A DNA stretch of 64,000 nt from Platerodrilus igneus (Eukaryota > Arthropoda > Insecta > Coleoptera > Lycidae): the NCBI GenBank assembly GCA_036346225.1, contig JARFIW010001108.1:3370501-3434500 (forward strand). The letters are read 5' to 3'. Every line of letters starts with the position of its first letter. The first letter of the stretch is position 1. Under the pieces are notes generated by a model that saw nothing but the letters and a program-made list of their open reading frames with translations, searched no databases and was not told the DNA's origin. Made by a program: the position numbers and the translations under genes. Below, in pieces: positions 9,931 through 21,009 of the stretch.

Positions 9931-10024
9931 TATTTTTGGTGCTAGAGTATACTCAATCAGTTCACCTCAACCTGCAGGTCAGCAAACACCTGGTGCATTA
10001 ACAGATCAGGACGTTCAATTTTAG
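9920..10024 (+). CDS. Short 34-codon frame between penton and hexon
   Basis: A small open frame begins at ATG 9920, overlapping the end of the penton frame, and reads MGLNIFGARVYSISSPQPAG before ending PGALTDQDVQF at a TAG (10022). The next codons in another frame still look protein-like, so it may be the start of a longer gene now broken. Unrecognised; kept because its position between two capsid genes and its overlap with the penton stop are typical of compact viral gene strings. Confidence 0.35.
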   Translation: MGLNIFGARVYSISSPQPAGQQTPGALTDQDVQF

Positions 10025-10054
10025 AATATCTCGGTTATAAAGTGCTTAATAAAC

Positions 10055-11268
10055 ATGGAAGGCGCAATAAGAGGGCTATTCAACAGTGTAGCGTCCGAAG
10101 ATACGATTACAGAATATGATCGTCGAACATATCACCCATATACGACAAACGCCTATGGAAACTCGGATGAAATCAATATTGTTATCCAAAAGCTGATCTT
10201 ATGACTGCAACTTATGACAGCATTATATACTTGGAAGGTACTCTTAGTCCAACAGAAGCTCAAAATAAGGATTATGCTTTCACGAATAATGCAATGTTGT
10301 TTCTTTTTGAAGAAATTAGATTTACGCTGGGTGATCAGGTTATCGAAACGGTTAGATTGCCCGGAATTAACAGCACAATCAAAAGCGTTTGTTCGTATAC
10401 ACGCGAGCAAAGTCGTTGTATGATGCATGCAGGATGGAGTGTGGAAAATAAACCCTTACCTTTGCTTAATGAAGCTAAAGATTCTTTTTGCCCTTCAATA
10501 CCATTAAAGCACGTGCTTGGATTTGCCGAAGGATACAAAACACCGTTGCTCAACGTTTGACAAGAATTAACGTTGGTACGTTCAGTGTCTGATATTGATT
10601 GTTGTAAGAGTACTTCTATACCAAAAATTACTCTCACAAAAGTAGTATGGAAAGTACCACACGTAATGCTCAACGATGCCACAAAATTGTCTATTTACAA
10701 AGAAATTAACAAAAATTCGCGAATACAAGTAGCTTTTCATGCACGTGACTTGTATACCTATCCAAGCCTACCGTCCTCTACATCTTTAGTTTGGCCTGTT
10801 AAGAGTAGTACGGGTTTTCAGCGTCCTTAATGGATATTCATCACCTTTCAAACCAAAAAGCGCAACCATAAGGATGCAGATGCGTCTACATTTAATCATG
10901 CAAACATTACAAATATAAAGGCTAATATCAACAATAGAAGATACCCGTATGAGCAGCAAAACCTTTCTTTTACCGACAACAAGTACATGGATGCTTATAA
11001 TGAATATTTGAATTATCGATCTCAATATTATGAACCGTTCGAGAGTTCGGTATGTTCTCTTCTCAGTTATGAGGAGTTTAAACAGCAACCAATTTTTGTA
11101 ATCAACTGCACCAGACAAAATGAAAGCATCCATAATATAGTAGCAGATTTAAAAATTGAAATTGAAGCATCTAAAGCATTTGAAGTTGAAACTGTTGCTT
11201 ACTGCATGATTATGCATGACGTACTTATTGAATATGAACCATTTACTGGCATTATACGTAAACTTTAA
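10055..11268 (+). pseudogene. Hexon-like major capsid protein (double jelly-roll), frameshifted
   Basis: Major capsid protein of Mavericks. An ATG at 10055 starts a frame with SEDTITEYDRRTYHPYTTN that stops near 10200. The body continues in another frame (10201-10560: SIIYLEGTLSPTEA, FLFEEIRFTLGDQVIETVR, PLLNEAKDSF), then 10573-10830 (KITLTKVVWKVPHVML, IQVAFHARDLYTYP) and finally 10987-11268, the C-terminus with FVINCTRQNES and the end KL at 11268. At least three shifts or stops separate these parts. The N-to-C order and total length (about 400 codons) fit one capsid gene. Assignment rests on family resemblance of these segments and on the capsid-gene neighbourhood. Confidence 0.85.
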
Positions 11269-11358
11269 AAATCGTTATTTCTTATAAAAGATGATTGAAA
11301 TACATATGTAATATATTATTTAAATAACAGTGTTTTTGTTAGTATATTATTGATAGTC

Positions 11359-12995
11359 ATGGAGGTTGTTGCTGTTCCACTCGCAGTGCTTTTAATCTTC
11401 CTTAGTTTCCCCATCGGCAGGGAAGTGAGGTGTGAAGATGAAATTTACACAAACAGTGAATTTGGCTTAGAAATGGCAAACGTTTATCTAAACAAATATG
11501 GATATATTGAAACTCATAATGTTAGTGGGGCCTCTATTGAAAATCGCAAATCGATAATTAAAATGCCTTAAAAGCATTTCAAACATATTACCAACTGTCG
11601 GTTGATGGTGAACTAAATAAAGAAACTTTAAAGTTAATGTCAAAACCTAGATGTACAAATAAAGACAATATTTCTGAAGCATACAATGTACATCAAACCA
11701 AATTGACAAAGCGTGTTTTAAATTACACAGTATTAACGAATGATTTCGCATCTTAGCTCGGACGGTTGAAGCATTTAAAGTTTGGGCAAAACACACAAAT
11801 TTTGTATTTATATACAATCCACATAGTTATGATATATTAATAACATTCCAACAACAAAATCATTACATGAGAGCTTCAACAAACCCTAATGAGCGGTGTA
11901 AGGATGATTTTGATGGACCTGGTGGTGGGTTAGCACATGCTTTCTTTCCATCCAGCGATGATGTTGTGTCTGAAATACACATGGATTATGATGAGTCTTG
12001 GTATATGGAACACTCAAATTCACCACCCAGTGGATATATAAGTTATTATGAGGTGCTACTTCATGAAATTGGTCATACATTGGGGTTAAGACATTCAAAT
12101 AATGTTAATGCAGTTATGTATTCATATTTAGAAAATCATCATCTTGATTTACATGAGGATGATATTGCAGGAATACAGTCCATGTACCCACCACCATCAT
12201 CAGCATCTACCACCGTTAAATCAACTACCGCTGCTTTTAAACCTAACTCCCCCAATAAGCCAACCTCACCGAACAAACTACCGCCAGACCTATGTAACAT
12301 TGATATTGAACATTTTCTAATTCTAAATAAACGCATATATATGTTTTATGAAAAATGGGTTTGGATATCAGCTCTAAATAGCACTTACATTGAACCGGCT
12401 AAGAACATAATAGATTGGCTACCTTTTCTTCCACACACGTTTAAACGTTTAGATGCCGTATATCAGAAACCAAATGGTGATGTGGTTTTCTTTAGCAACA
12501 ATCAAGTATATCTGTTGCAATTTCCTAGCATGCAGCTAGTCAATGGATGGCCTAGAGCATACACTCACTTTTACATTCCTAATCGTGTTCGGGTCAATGC
12601 GGCTGTAAATACCTATACTGGACGTACATTGATATTTTATGGCGAAAATCAACTCATGGAATACGATGAATGTACTAAGCAACCCAAAGCACATTTTTAC
12701 AATCACATGCATTTCCAGATATTCCTTCGCATATTACAACCATTTTTCGATATACCAATGGTCATCTATATTTTATCAATAAAACAAATTTCACGAATAT
12801 AGTGAATTTCTAGGCAAAGTAGTTCAATCTGGCCACTTTGATCTATCCATATTTAACATTTATTGTGCAAACAAAGGATTAATGCAACAACTTTACGATG
12901 TATTGACAAAGTTATTAAAATTGGACAAACTAGTGAATTCGTACTTACAATCTAGCAGTATGTATGATAATTATGATGATGAAAGTTTATCGTAA
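11359..12995 (+). pseudogene. Secreted matrix metalloprotease (matrixin), frameshifted
   Basis: Zinc endopeptidase of the matrixin family. ATG 11359 starts a signal peptide (VVAVPLAVLLIFLSFPIG), then a propeptide with a peptidoglycan-binding-like fold (LNKYGY... and, after a shift near 11570, AFQTYYQLSVDGELN) and a cysteine switch KPRCTNKDN (Cys codon 11652-11654). After a stop near 11755 the catalytic domain follows (main frame 11867-12802) with zinc motif HEIGHTLGLRHS (12062-12097) and Met-turn VMYS. A Pro/Ser/Thr hinge and a hemopexin-like region from residue about 145 (FLILNKRIYMF, RLDAVYQKPNGDVVFF) come next. The family-like tail resumes in another frame after about 12760 and ends at 12995. 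It is intronless and lies in the forward capsid-gene string, so it looks captured by the element. Baculoviruses (granuloviruses) carry comparable enzymes. Confidence 0.9.
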
Positions 12996-13016
12996 TGTTA
13001 AAAATGTACAAAATAT

Positions 13017-13022
13017 AATAAA
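13017..13022 (+). terminator. Polyadenylation signal AATAAA
   Basis: AATAAA lies 22 bases after the metalloprotease stop codon, in the 53-bp AT-rich gap before the convergent reverse gene ending at 13049. It supports the metalloprotease as the last forward gene of the element's string. Confidence 0.45.
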
Positions 13023-13048
13023 AAATTAATTTTTAGTTCATTTTATTT

Positions 13049-13818
13049 TTACATCACATAAAAATTTATTTGGAAAAGCAACAATAATTTCATATAAAAC
13101 TTAAATTCTAAAGAATGTTGAATAAAGTAGCTGGTTCTTGATAATTTCGTAAGTGCTTGCATATTTTCCGCAACCAATTTACCTGTAGATATAATACAAT
13201 CATCGTTGATTGCACCACACTGTTTGGTAAAAGAGGACGCTATGATATCTATAAATTGATTATAGATGTAATCAATTGAAGAATCATTAATTGTAAATAA
13301 ACAATCGTTAACTATGAATGACATTGAAAATAATTTATTAATTGCTTCCTCAGAAAAAACGAGCGTAGCACTACCATTATGACTTATTCCAATATATGGA
13401 AAGTTGCTGCAGATATCGTAAATGGCATGCAGCTTAATTCCATAACCAATGGATATTTCTTGATCTCTATATTCAGGTTCTTTTTGTAGAATTAGCATAT
13501 TACGAAGGAAATGTTCGCTTCTTAAACTTGAAATTTCATTCCATTCCTTAACATTAAAACATTTAGTTCATACCGCGTTGAAATACCAACTTCCAGTAAT
13601 AAACCCAATTCCACATGTAAAAATGTTGATCATGTTGATACTAATTCCTCACGATACTTATTAAATGCTGTAGGACGTATTGATTTTAGTGATAACTCTG
13701 CGTTTGTATCAGTCCATGAAAAATTTGCATTATCATTTTGAATTGCATCGACCGATAAACAATTTGCATCACCACCACCATTCTTATTCAAGTTTTGCTT
13801 AACTGTTGCAGCATACAT
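13049..13818 (-). pseudogene. Unknown reverse-strand Maverick gene, broken
   Basis: Two open parts appear to belong together: 13818-13630 (62 codons from ATG, polar, GGGDANCLSVDAIQND) and 13498-13049 (149 codons, beginning inside a longer sensible stretch). Between them, 13500-13620 continues protein-like in other frames (a segment like NVKEWNEISSLRSEHF), so I read one gene with at least two shifts. That linking segment faintly resembles the ISLSDVEWNHLMELL segment of the gene at 4212-4895, which hints at a related fold, but this is weak. The function is unknown. The neighbouring reverse gene starts 568 bp further right. Confidence 0.5.
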
Positions 13819-13876
13819 GTTTCTACTTTGAACGCAAAACTCTAACTATTTACGATGGTGGATTTTGCCGGTTGAA

Positions 13877-14386
13877 TTATTGATTATAATTATTCATATA
13901 ATACTTCAGTACAATCGCATTTTCCGCTGCACAACTGAATGATGTGCAACGTCTTGCGTGATATAAACATTTTGAAGTGTTGGGGCAATTCCACTCCTTT
14001 GACTCGTGTAAAGAAGGTGGACACCCCAAAGCTTCAACATTGATGATGTTGAGGTTAGAAAATTCTGACATTACCCATGCCCGTTTTTCTAACCCCTTTA
14101 CATATATATGCGTCGCTTCATTTAATATTGGACTTAATACATGTTGCAAGCATCCATAGGGCAACTCACCATACTCCCACTTAATACCATGAAATTTTTC
14201 TATTAGCCATGCATTTTGACGTTTATGGTCTATCAATAATTCACCCCATGGATGCGGTGGTTTTAATATGTATGTACTTACATCATTTGATGATGCCAAT
14301 AATGGAACAATAGCGACTTCTTTATATATGAATTTATTGTTTACAGTTTTGAACCCTTGAACATCTAACACTATTGAAGTATTCAT
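13877..14386 (-). CDS. Conserved Maverick-associated protein, possible nuclease fold
   Basis: Intact 169-residue frame from the first ATG (14386); the open frame runs nine codons further but only from TTG. It contains IVLDVQGFK, ILKPPHPWGELL, NAWLIEKFHGIKWEYGELPY, IYVKGLEKRAWV and a C-terminal Cys/His set (CPNTSKCLYHARRC) followed by AAENAIVLKYY. This string is familiar from uncharacterised insect proteins linked to Mavericks. The hydrophobic strand ending in Asp (LDVQGF) and the terminal helix near a His/Cys cluster are reminiscent of RNase H-fold 3'-5' exonucleases, but the acidic set is incomplete, so the nuclease idea is inference only. It is the last recognised gene at the right side of the element. 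Confidence 0.6.
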   Translation of the reverse strand: MNTSIVLDVQGFKTVNNKFIYKEVAIVPLLASSNDVSTYILKPPHPWGELLIDHKRQNAWLIEKFHGIKWEYGELPYGCLQHVLSPILNEATHIYVKGLEKRAWVMSEFSNLNIINVEALGCPPSLHESKEWNCPNTSKCLYHARRCTSFSCAAENAIVLKYYMNNYNQ

Positions 14387-14944
14387 TTTGCAATATTGAC
14401 GCTGGCTGTTCAATAACGAACAGAAACTAACATCTTAACTCAATGTCTCTACATATTTATATGCTTCATAACAAGCTTCCTCCACATAAAAACGACGTGC
14501 TTATTTTTTAAAATTTATGCGACTGTATAATTATATACAATCCCATTATATTTAATTTATGCATTAAAACATTCCAATGTGGTTATAAAATTATTCACGT
14601 TTTGTAGAAAAACCATTAAAATTTACATTTTAATCTCATATGCAACTTTGTAACCTTGATGCTAATGAACGCTATTATTAACTTCTATCGTTTGAGAATG
14701 ACGCAAAGAAAGAATACCTGATGCTACACCTTGAATTATAAAAAGTTAATACATGTAAATTCTTCAAAAATTAGTATGCTAAATACAGTGTTGATGTTTC
14801 ATCATGACCAAATAACTACATCAATTGCATATATCAAACAGGATTCTGAATAGTACACGGTTGATGTGGATATAAAATTATTCATGGTTTTAGCAATAAA
14901 AATTTAAAATATAACCTTGCTTATAAGTTTATAACATTTCTAAG

Positions 14945-14953
14945 TATATATAA
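14945..14953 (+). promoter_or_regulatory. TATA box before the two-exon gene
   Basis: TATATATAA about 35 bases upstream of ATG 14984. The spacing would leave a very short 5' leader, as is common in compact virus-like genes. Confidence 0.4.
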
Positions 14954-14983
14954 TACAACAAGTTTAACTATTAACTAGAAGAA

Positions 14984-15335
14984 ATGAAGCCAACTGCAAT
15001 AGTAACACCAACAAATAAAACTGGGGTGCCGTGGTTCGCAAAACCGACAATAAGGCGTCGGATGCTAAGATTCTTAAACCCGTAAGTAACAAATATTTAT
15101 TTGTATAAACTAATTTTCATTTTATATTTACTACTGAAAAAATTGTTATATAATAAAACTTAGGTTCATTTTTTCTTATTGTTACAGTAATATGCGATAT
15201 ACGGAGGTGGCAGACCGTCGTGCACCACCACCACGAATGTCACCACCACCACCACCATCGCCACAACCACGGCTCCCAGAAGAAGAAGATTTACTAACCT
15301 TATTAAATGAATTTTTGGAGCAAAATATTCAATAA
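14984..15335 (+). CDS. Predicted two-exon 81-residue proline-rich protein
   Basis: Exon 1 is 14984-15081 (ATG start, 98 nt) and exon 2 is 15188-15335 (148 nt). A canonical donor (CCC|GTAAGT) and acceptor (TTATTGTTACAG|T) bound a 106-nt intron; joining gives 246 nt, exactly 82 codons with the terminal TAA, whereas unspliced exon 1 stops three bases into the intron. The product is basic in exon 1 (RRRMLRFL) and in exon 2 has a polyproline stretch, an acidic LPEEED run and a leucine-rich end (LLTLLNEFLEQNIQ). TATATATAA lies about 35 bp upstream (14945-14953) and AATAAA overlaps the stop (15331-15336). It is unrecognised; it may be a Maverick accessory gene or an unrelated small gene. Confidence 0.6.
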
Positions 15336-15336
15336 A
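15331..15336 (+). terminator. Polyadenylation signal overlapping the stop codon
   Basis: AATAAA overlaps the TAA stop (15333-15335) of the two-exon gene and is followed by further AATAAATATT sequence, suggesting an extremely short 3' untranslated region. Confidence 0.45.
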
Positions 15337-15470
15337 TAAATATTAAAGAAGCACATATTTTCTAAATGATATTGGTGCTAAGGAAAGCTATTATTATTAA
15401 GTTCTATAGTTTGAGAGTGACGTTAAAACCTTGATGCTACACCTTAAGTTGTAAAAGTTAATCCATAAGC

Positions 15471-16800
15471 AAGAAATCCTTGATAAAAGCAAGTTCAGTG
15501 TACTTGTATAAATTATTTTGGGATGATGTAACCAAAAGGAAATATACGACATACCTGTCTTGAAATGTTTTTGCAACACACCTTATGTTAATTAAATACA
15601 TTATATTAAAAGTCGAATGTCGACGTGATTTACATATATATTGCCAGATAAAAAACACGAGGTTATATTCGACTGCATGCAGATTCTTAGTATTTTATCG
15701 TGACATTGAAATTGCGAGAAGTGAACGACTTCTTTTTTACAAGATTTTACCTGCAAACGTTTAAAAATTTGACCTCCATCATATAACATTTCGTATATTT
15801 TCTCAATTTTATTTGCTACTTCGTACAAAACGCAGCTTATGAGGAGAGCTAAAACACTCTTTACCACTTGCACGCGTTTGCCTAATATTAAAAAAATTCT
15901 TCACCGCGGCGTTTTAATTTTTAGCTTAACCTACCCCAGAAAAATACGAACCAACACGCGAACTCCATTTTCTACACATACAACATTTTTTTAAAATTTA
16001 ATATTTAATATTTAACGTCGGGAACGCTGCTAAAAAAATTTCTTAAGAAAATATCTCCACCCCAGCGCACGCGCACCACCCCACGACAAAAATCTAACGA
16101 CCCCGCCGAACGCACACTCCAAAGACCTAACGACCCCCCGACGCAACAAATTTACACACAAAAACAATTTTGTTCTCAAAGCGGCGTATACATATCTTAC
16201 TGCACGTTTTGTTTCCCAAAGCGGCTTAGCTGTTCATATTGTTCTCGAATCGGCGTATACATATCTTGCTGTGGATCTCTGTTGCCAAAGCGGCTTAGCT
16301 TACCTACTAGCTGCTTATACCAACTGACCGTTGAAAACAATTTTTATGGAACTCTATATTAACGTTCGCCTCAAATTCTCTGAACGTACCATTTAACAAA
16401 CAGGTGTTTCTTGTAATTATCAACCGTTTGAAAATAACAATTCTAGATATTTTGCTTCGTAGTATCTGTGTAAATGCACGTTGGCTTTTAAAACGAATAC
16501 ATTTGCTTTAGAAATTGTTGATTTATTATGCCAGCACGCTCCCTTATTTGCTTTCGTGCGTTTGATTAAAAGAAATTATGATTAATTATGCGTATCCTTG
16601 AACTTCTATATGCCTTAAAACTTTTTTCCCTTATGTAATTCTAACATTCCAATTATTTAAATATAAAAATACCATAATACTCCTCCGCTTTTACTATTTG
16701 AATTAAATTAATTTGGCGCGTAAATAATTTACTCTTTTCTATATACACGGTTGCTAAAATTTTATTGTATACACCAATTTATCCCTTTAAATCCACAACA
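15471..16800. other. Non-coding stretch with a local tandem duplication
   Basis: No credible gene. 16060-16150 is unusually C-rich, with ACGACCCC-type units. At 16175-16310 a degenerate tandem duplication repeats CGGCGTATACATATCTT (about 16182 and 16251) and CAAAGCGGCTTAGCT (about 16216 and 16287). It probably contains the unlocated right end of the Maverick. Confidence 0.4.
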
Positions 16801-16812
16801 ATATATATATTA

Positions 16813-18802
16813 TGCTGTGATAAGGGGTTGTTTAAGGGTGTACTTTATAGTAAAGGTCGTTTAGAAATGAGAAATTACCATAGGCAGCAGAAAACTGCAT
16901 TTATTTAGTAAAGAATTGAGAAATAGAGATAGTTTGTAAATAGTAGACAGTCAACACCCTGTATATAAAGTATAAATAGTTTTAAGCGACGCAAATAAAC
17001 ATAGGAAAACGCATAGTTAGCGTAGGAATAAGGAAGACATGCATTAGGTAAAGAGGAAATATTTAATACTCTGTAGATAGAGTTTTAGTTAATTTAGGTA
17101 CGGCAAATAATGATATTTTTCAGTGGAAGCACGCGTATTTTGTAAGTAAACATAATAAAGTGTAATTAAACACGCATTCAAAAGAGTTCCAAACAATTAG
17201 GTTAATATGGAGATAAGAAATAGAGCTTCAAGAAGCATAATGTAAATGTGTACAGATAGTTAATAACTGTGATAAAGAGAGGTGATTAAAAATTGCGTAA
17301 ATAACAGGCAGATATGAAAATTAAAAGTCGAATTGCATCAGTTGTTTATGTACAACATGGAAAAGCAATTAGATTTATTAAAACACCGCATGTTTGATAA
17401 CGAAGCATCTGCGAGCAGGCTACAATTATTGGAAAGCATAGAAAATTACATCAAAAACTACTTTAAATGCAAAGATTTGATTGGTTAAAATGAGCGACGA
17501 GTTTGTAGACCATACCCACCGACGGAGTAGGAGGTCAATGATATATTAACAGGCACAGTGATAACGAGGCAGTTTTCAACTCAACAAAGGCCGAGGTGCG
17601 CCACTCTGAGACAAAAAGAGATACGTAATAATTTAAAGTGAAAAATTGTATAAGTGCGACTAAGATGAAAATTACGATTGCCGATTAAACGTAAGTAGAT
17701 TTTAGAGAATTTATTTAAACTAAAACACAATAATAATAGGGCTTCCGAGTTCGGGGAGAGTAATACAATTTCTGAGTCCGGGGAGAATAATGCAATTCCG
17801 AGTCAAGGAAAAATAAATGATAAGAATTCCAAGTTCCGAGTCCTGCGAGAATAATAATACAAATTCAAGTTTGGGGAGGATGATAATCCAATTCTAAGTT
17901 TGGGGAAATTGATAAGAAGTAATAAGTCTGAATGAGATGACAAGAAATTGGGGTGCATAAGTATAAGTTAATAATGGTAGTCCAGATGGTGATGGCAATA
18001 ATTTAAATGCAATGGTTCAAGCGTGTGGATAGACAATATTTGGAATGGGCATGTAATAATCCTGCATTGGGGAAAAATAATTTTTATTCAAATGGTTGGC
18101 TTAACGCATGGGAGATATTAGCTAATTATGGATGCGTCAATGCGAAGAAAATAGACCAGGTTAGATTTTAGTCATAAGACATTAATTTTCTATATATTTT
18201 TATTTGAATATTGAATTTGCTTAATATAAATGAATGTGAAAAAGTCAACAAAACAGAGGACTTGCATACGTACAAAAGTGCGTGATATGATAAGAGGTTT
18301 TGAACGTTCCACACTTCTTTTTTACATAAAGATAATAGGTTTTTTGGTGACTTTGGGTTTGATTAAAAAATTTATGATTTTGATAAATGAGATTTACAAC
18401 ATTAATTAATTGAAAAGTGTATTTTAAATAATTTACAAAAGCTGTACATAATATTTGTTTCATTATATAGAATCGAATTAACTGAATTTTATAATTCCAA
18501 ATAAATGCTAGTCGAGGTCATAAGATAAAGTTAATGGGAGTGATTTGATAATTTAAACAATCAAGGAGGAGCTATAAGTTGAATACGAAATTGATAACGA
18601 ATAAGGCGGTAACATATCAAATTTTGTTATTGGTCGACAAGGTAAGTTCAAGATAAAATCCAGTTAAGTCCTGGAAGGAGTTTAGAGCAATATTAATAAG
18701 ACAGCCCAACGTCGGAGAACGATAATTCCAATTCTTGTTTAAATATAGCAATATAAATATGGTCGCCCAAATGATGGGGCGGTAATAATTTAGGGAGCAT
18801 AG

Positions 18803-18804
<2 letters not shown>
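16813..18804 (+). mobile_element. Family A LTR-like repeat, forward copy 1
   Basis: About 2.0 kb, with edges TGCTGTGATAAGG at the left and GGAGCATAGCA at the right, both abutting TA-rich tracts. The TG...CA ends with inverted terminal sequence are typical of LTRs, though a short-TIR DNA element is not excluded. Shared internal landmarks: CAGAAAACTGCATTTATTTAG near the left end, AAACGTAAGT near 17690, a copy-specific tandem array (17740-17960, units like TTCCGAGTTCGGGGAGAGTAA) and a splice-donor-like CCAGGTTAG near 18157. There is no coding sequence. Confidence 0.6.
17740..17960 (+). repeat. Copy-specific tandem array in family A copy 1
   Basis: About five degenerate 35-45 bp units containing GAGTTCGGGGAGA or close variants (CCGAGTCCGGGGAGAATAAT, CAAGTTTGGGGAGGATGATA). 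It occupies the slot that holds unrelated arrays in the other forward copies. Confidence 0.6.
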
Positions 18805-18805
<1 letters not shown>

Positions 18806-18839
<34 letters not shown>

Positions 18840-18847
18840 AATATATA
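18806..18847. repeat. (TA)n microsatellite between two family A copies
   Basis: An alternating TA tract interrupted once (TATGTAAATATATATG) that is shared by the right edge of copy 1 and the left edge of copy 2, so the two elements are directly adjacent. Confidence 0.85.
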
Positions 18848-20557
18848 TGATAATAGGGTTATTTAGGGGTATATTGAGTTATAAGGGTTGTACCCACATG
18901 TAAATGGCACATATAATGAAAGGAATTCGCCAATTATGCAAAAGACTATTATCAAGCACACCCAATAAAAATCACAATTAACTGTAATTAATGAAAGGAA
19001 GCTCGTTCTTCAATATTACAGTGACACTCAGTAAGATAAATAACTCTGTACGCAATCAAATTCATTTTAAACTTGCAAGGTATTTATAAATTTTAAAGGA
19101 ATACGCATTAGGGACATCTGAAGTAAGGAAATCATGATACGAATCTTATTAAAATAAATACGAATTAGGGCAATTAAATAACCATGCATCCTCGCAATAA
19201 ACACATCTTTCAAAACAAATATGTATTGTAAACGCAGGAAGTAAATAAACGCATTTTAAATTTATGTCAGTGTAAAAATTTCGCCTGCGTGACCTTTAAC
19301 ATAGGGTCAATACAAAACCCAAAAATTATCTTGACAAAAATAAAAGTCATACTTGTATACGTGCGAGGCTGAATTATAACTTCCTACATCAAAACAAGGC
19401 ATGACGGATGACAGTACAATGGCCCTAGGAATACACTATACAAACTGGATGTATACGTAACCGACGCCAGCAATTCAACAAGCTATTATCAAGTTAATAC
19501 CACAGAAAGCCCAAGGTATGGACAATAATCCAAAGCACGCCTCAAACTTTAACACGCAAATAAACCAATTTATGTAAGTTGGAGTCGTTTTAAACACCAC
19601 ACGAATTTGATAAACAATCAGTCTTTCTTCAACCAAGTCACGCACTATAGCACTTCAAGTCAGAAAATCACGGAAAGTGAAATTAAATAATTGTATTTTT
19701 TGGAAATCGTGATAGAAAAGTTTAAAAATAATAACAATAGTGCAAATATACGTAAGAAGTTAGCCGTTGACTGAAAAACGTAAATTAGAAATTTTTAATT
19801 ATACATAATTTTAATATTTATAACTTAGTGCTCGAAATTATGATCTAAATTATCATCTAAATCACCATCTAAATTACCAGATAAATTGTTATCTAAATTA
19901 TTATCTAAATTTCATCTGAATACAAATCTAAACATTGGTCTGGAACTTTAAAATACAAATCTAAAGCTAAATTTGCATCGGAGCAGTAAACGGTGTATTA
20001 TTCTAAGCATTGAATGGGTGTTTGGCCAAGCTGTCTTACAAAACCAACAAATGAACTCAACTGAATACAATCCAGTGGTACTGGTCAACCACGCGCAGCA
20101 GCAGTTTGAAGAATTGGAAACACGCAGGGAAAATACAGGTCAGAAATAAGAACAATTTTTAATAGCATAAGGCATTAATTTCATTTTGAACACTTTCATT
20201 TTTCATATATTGAAATATTATGTAAAGAGTCATCAAAAATCTTTTAAAAATTACGTAGAGCGAAAAGGAAAGGTGATTGAACGTTCAAAGGTACTTCCAG
20301 TAGTAGATAGTGCTCTTTTTGCTAAATTTAAATTAATTTAAGGGATATACAATTTGGGGACAAACAAATTGATATTGTTTCTTTGATTTAGGGGTTTATT
20401 TTTGGAAAGTGAATAACATTATCAAAGTTATAAAGCTGTAGAGTGTATATATTCTTGGCCATTATACAAATTTTAGTTAGTTTTGTTTATATCATTCAGC
20501 GCTGGCGGGCAGCAGAAAACTGAACGTTAAGTACATCGGCGTGCGGCGATATCATAG

Positions 20558-20559
<2 letters not shown>
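18848..20559 (+). mobile_element. Family A LTR-like repeat, forward copy 2
   Basis: About 1.7 kb from TGATAATAGGGTTATTTAGG to GGCGATATCATAGCA. It shares with copy 4 the segments GTATATTGAGTTATAAGGGT and TTAACTGTAATTAATG near the left and GTACATCGGCGTGCGGCG at the right. It has the anchor GAAAAACGTAAATTAG (about 19778), the variable array at 19838-19945 and a donor-like ACAG|GTCAG at 20138/20139. It is head-to-tail with copy 1. Confidence 0.65.
19838..19945 (+). repeat. Copy-specific ATCTAAATT array in family A copy 2
   Basis: About eight 12-bp units of the form ATCTAAATTANC, in tandem, at the same relative place where the other forward copies carry unrelated repeats. Confidence 0.75.
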
Positions 20560-20560
<1 letters not shown>

Positions 20561-20630
<70 letters not shown>

Positions 20631-20698
20631 AATTATTATAGTTTTCGACTACTTTGATATTATTTAGAATTGGTTTCGGGGTTGTAGTCAATTAGGGC

Positions 20699-20756
<58 letters not shown>

Positions 20757-20951
20757 ATCTTGCTTGCAATAACGAACGTATTTGTTATACACTAATTGAC
20801 TTTGTTTGAATCTTGGGATATATTTCGTTAGAAATAAGTTAGTGGTTTTAGTTTAAAACATTTATTATACTTGACGTTTCGGAAAATTTGTTTCCTTAAT
20901 CATAAGTTAATATGCTTTTATAGAAAACCTGTTTTGGCATGTAACGTTACA

Positions 20952-21006
<55 letters not shown>
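20561..21006. repeat. Cluster of three (TA)n microsatellites
   Basis: Nearly perfect TA tracts at about 20561-20629, 20703-20751 and 20954-21005, separated by 75- to 200-bp unique stretches. The first follows the right edge of family A copy 2. Confidence 0.9.

Positions 21007-21009
<3 letters not shown>

Larger units (their letters stand above)
14578..15470 (+). repeat. Diverged direct repeats at the right side of the Maverick
   Basis: Two repeat types recur. A block with TTATAAAATTATTCAC at 14583-14600 recurs at about 14869-14890 (ATATAAAATTATTCATGG). A longer block, GCTATTATTAACTTCTATCG with TTTGAGAATGACG and GATGCTACACCTTGAATTAT (about 14669-14750), recurs at about 15389-15465 with TTTGAGAGTGACG and GATGCTACACCTTAAGTTGT. 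They bracket the small spliced gene at 14984-15335. They may be subterminal repeats of the element or a local duplication; the element's exact right end and 6-bp target duplication could not be located. Confidence 0.55.
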
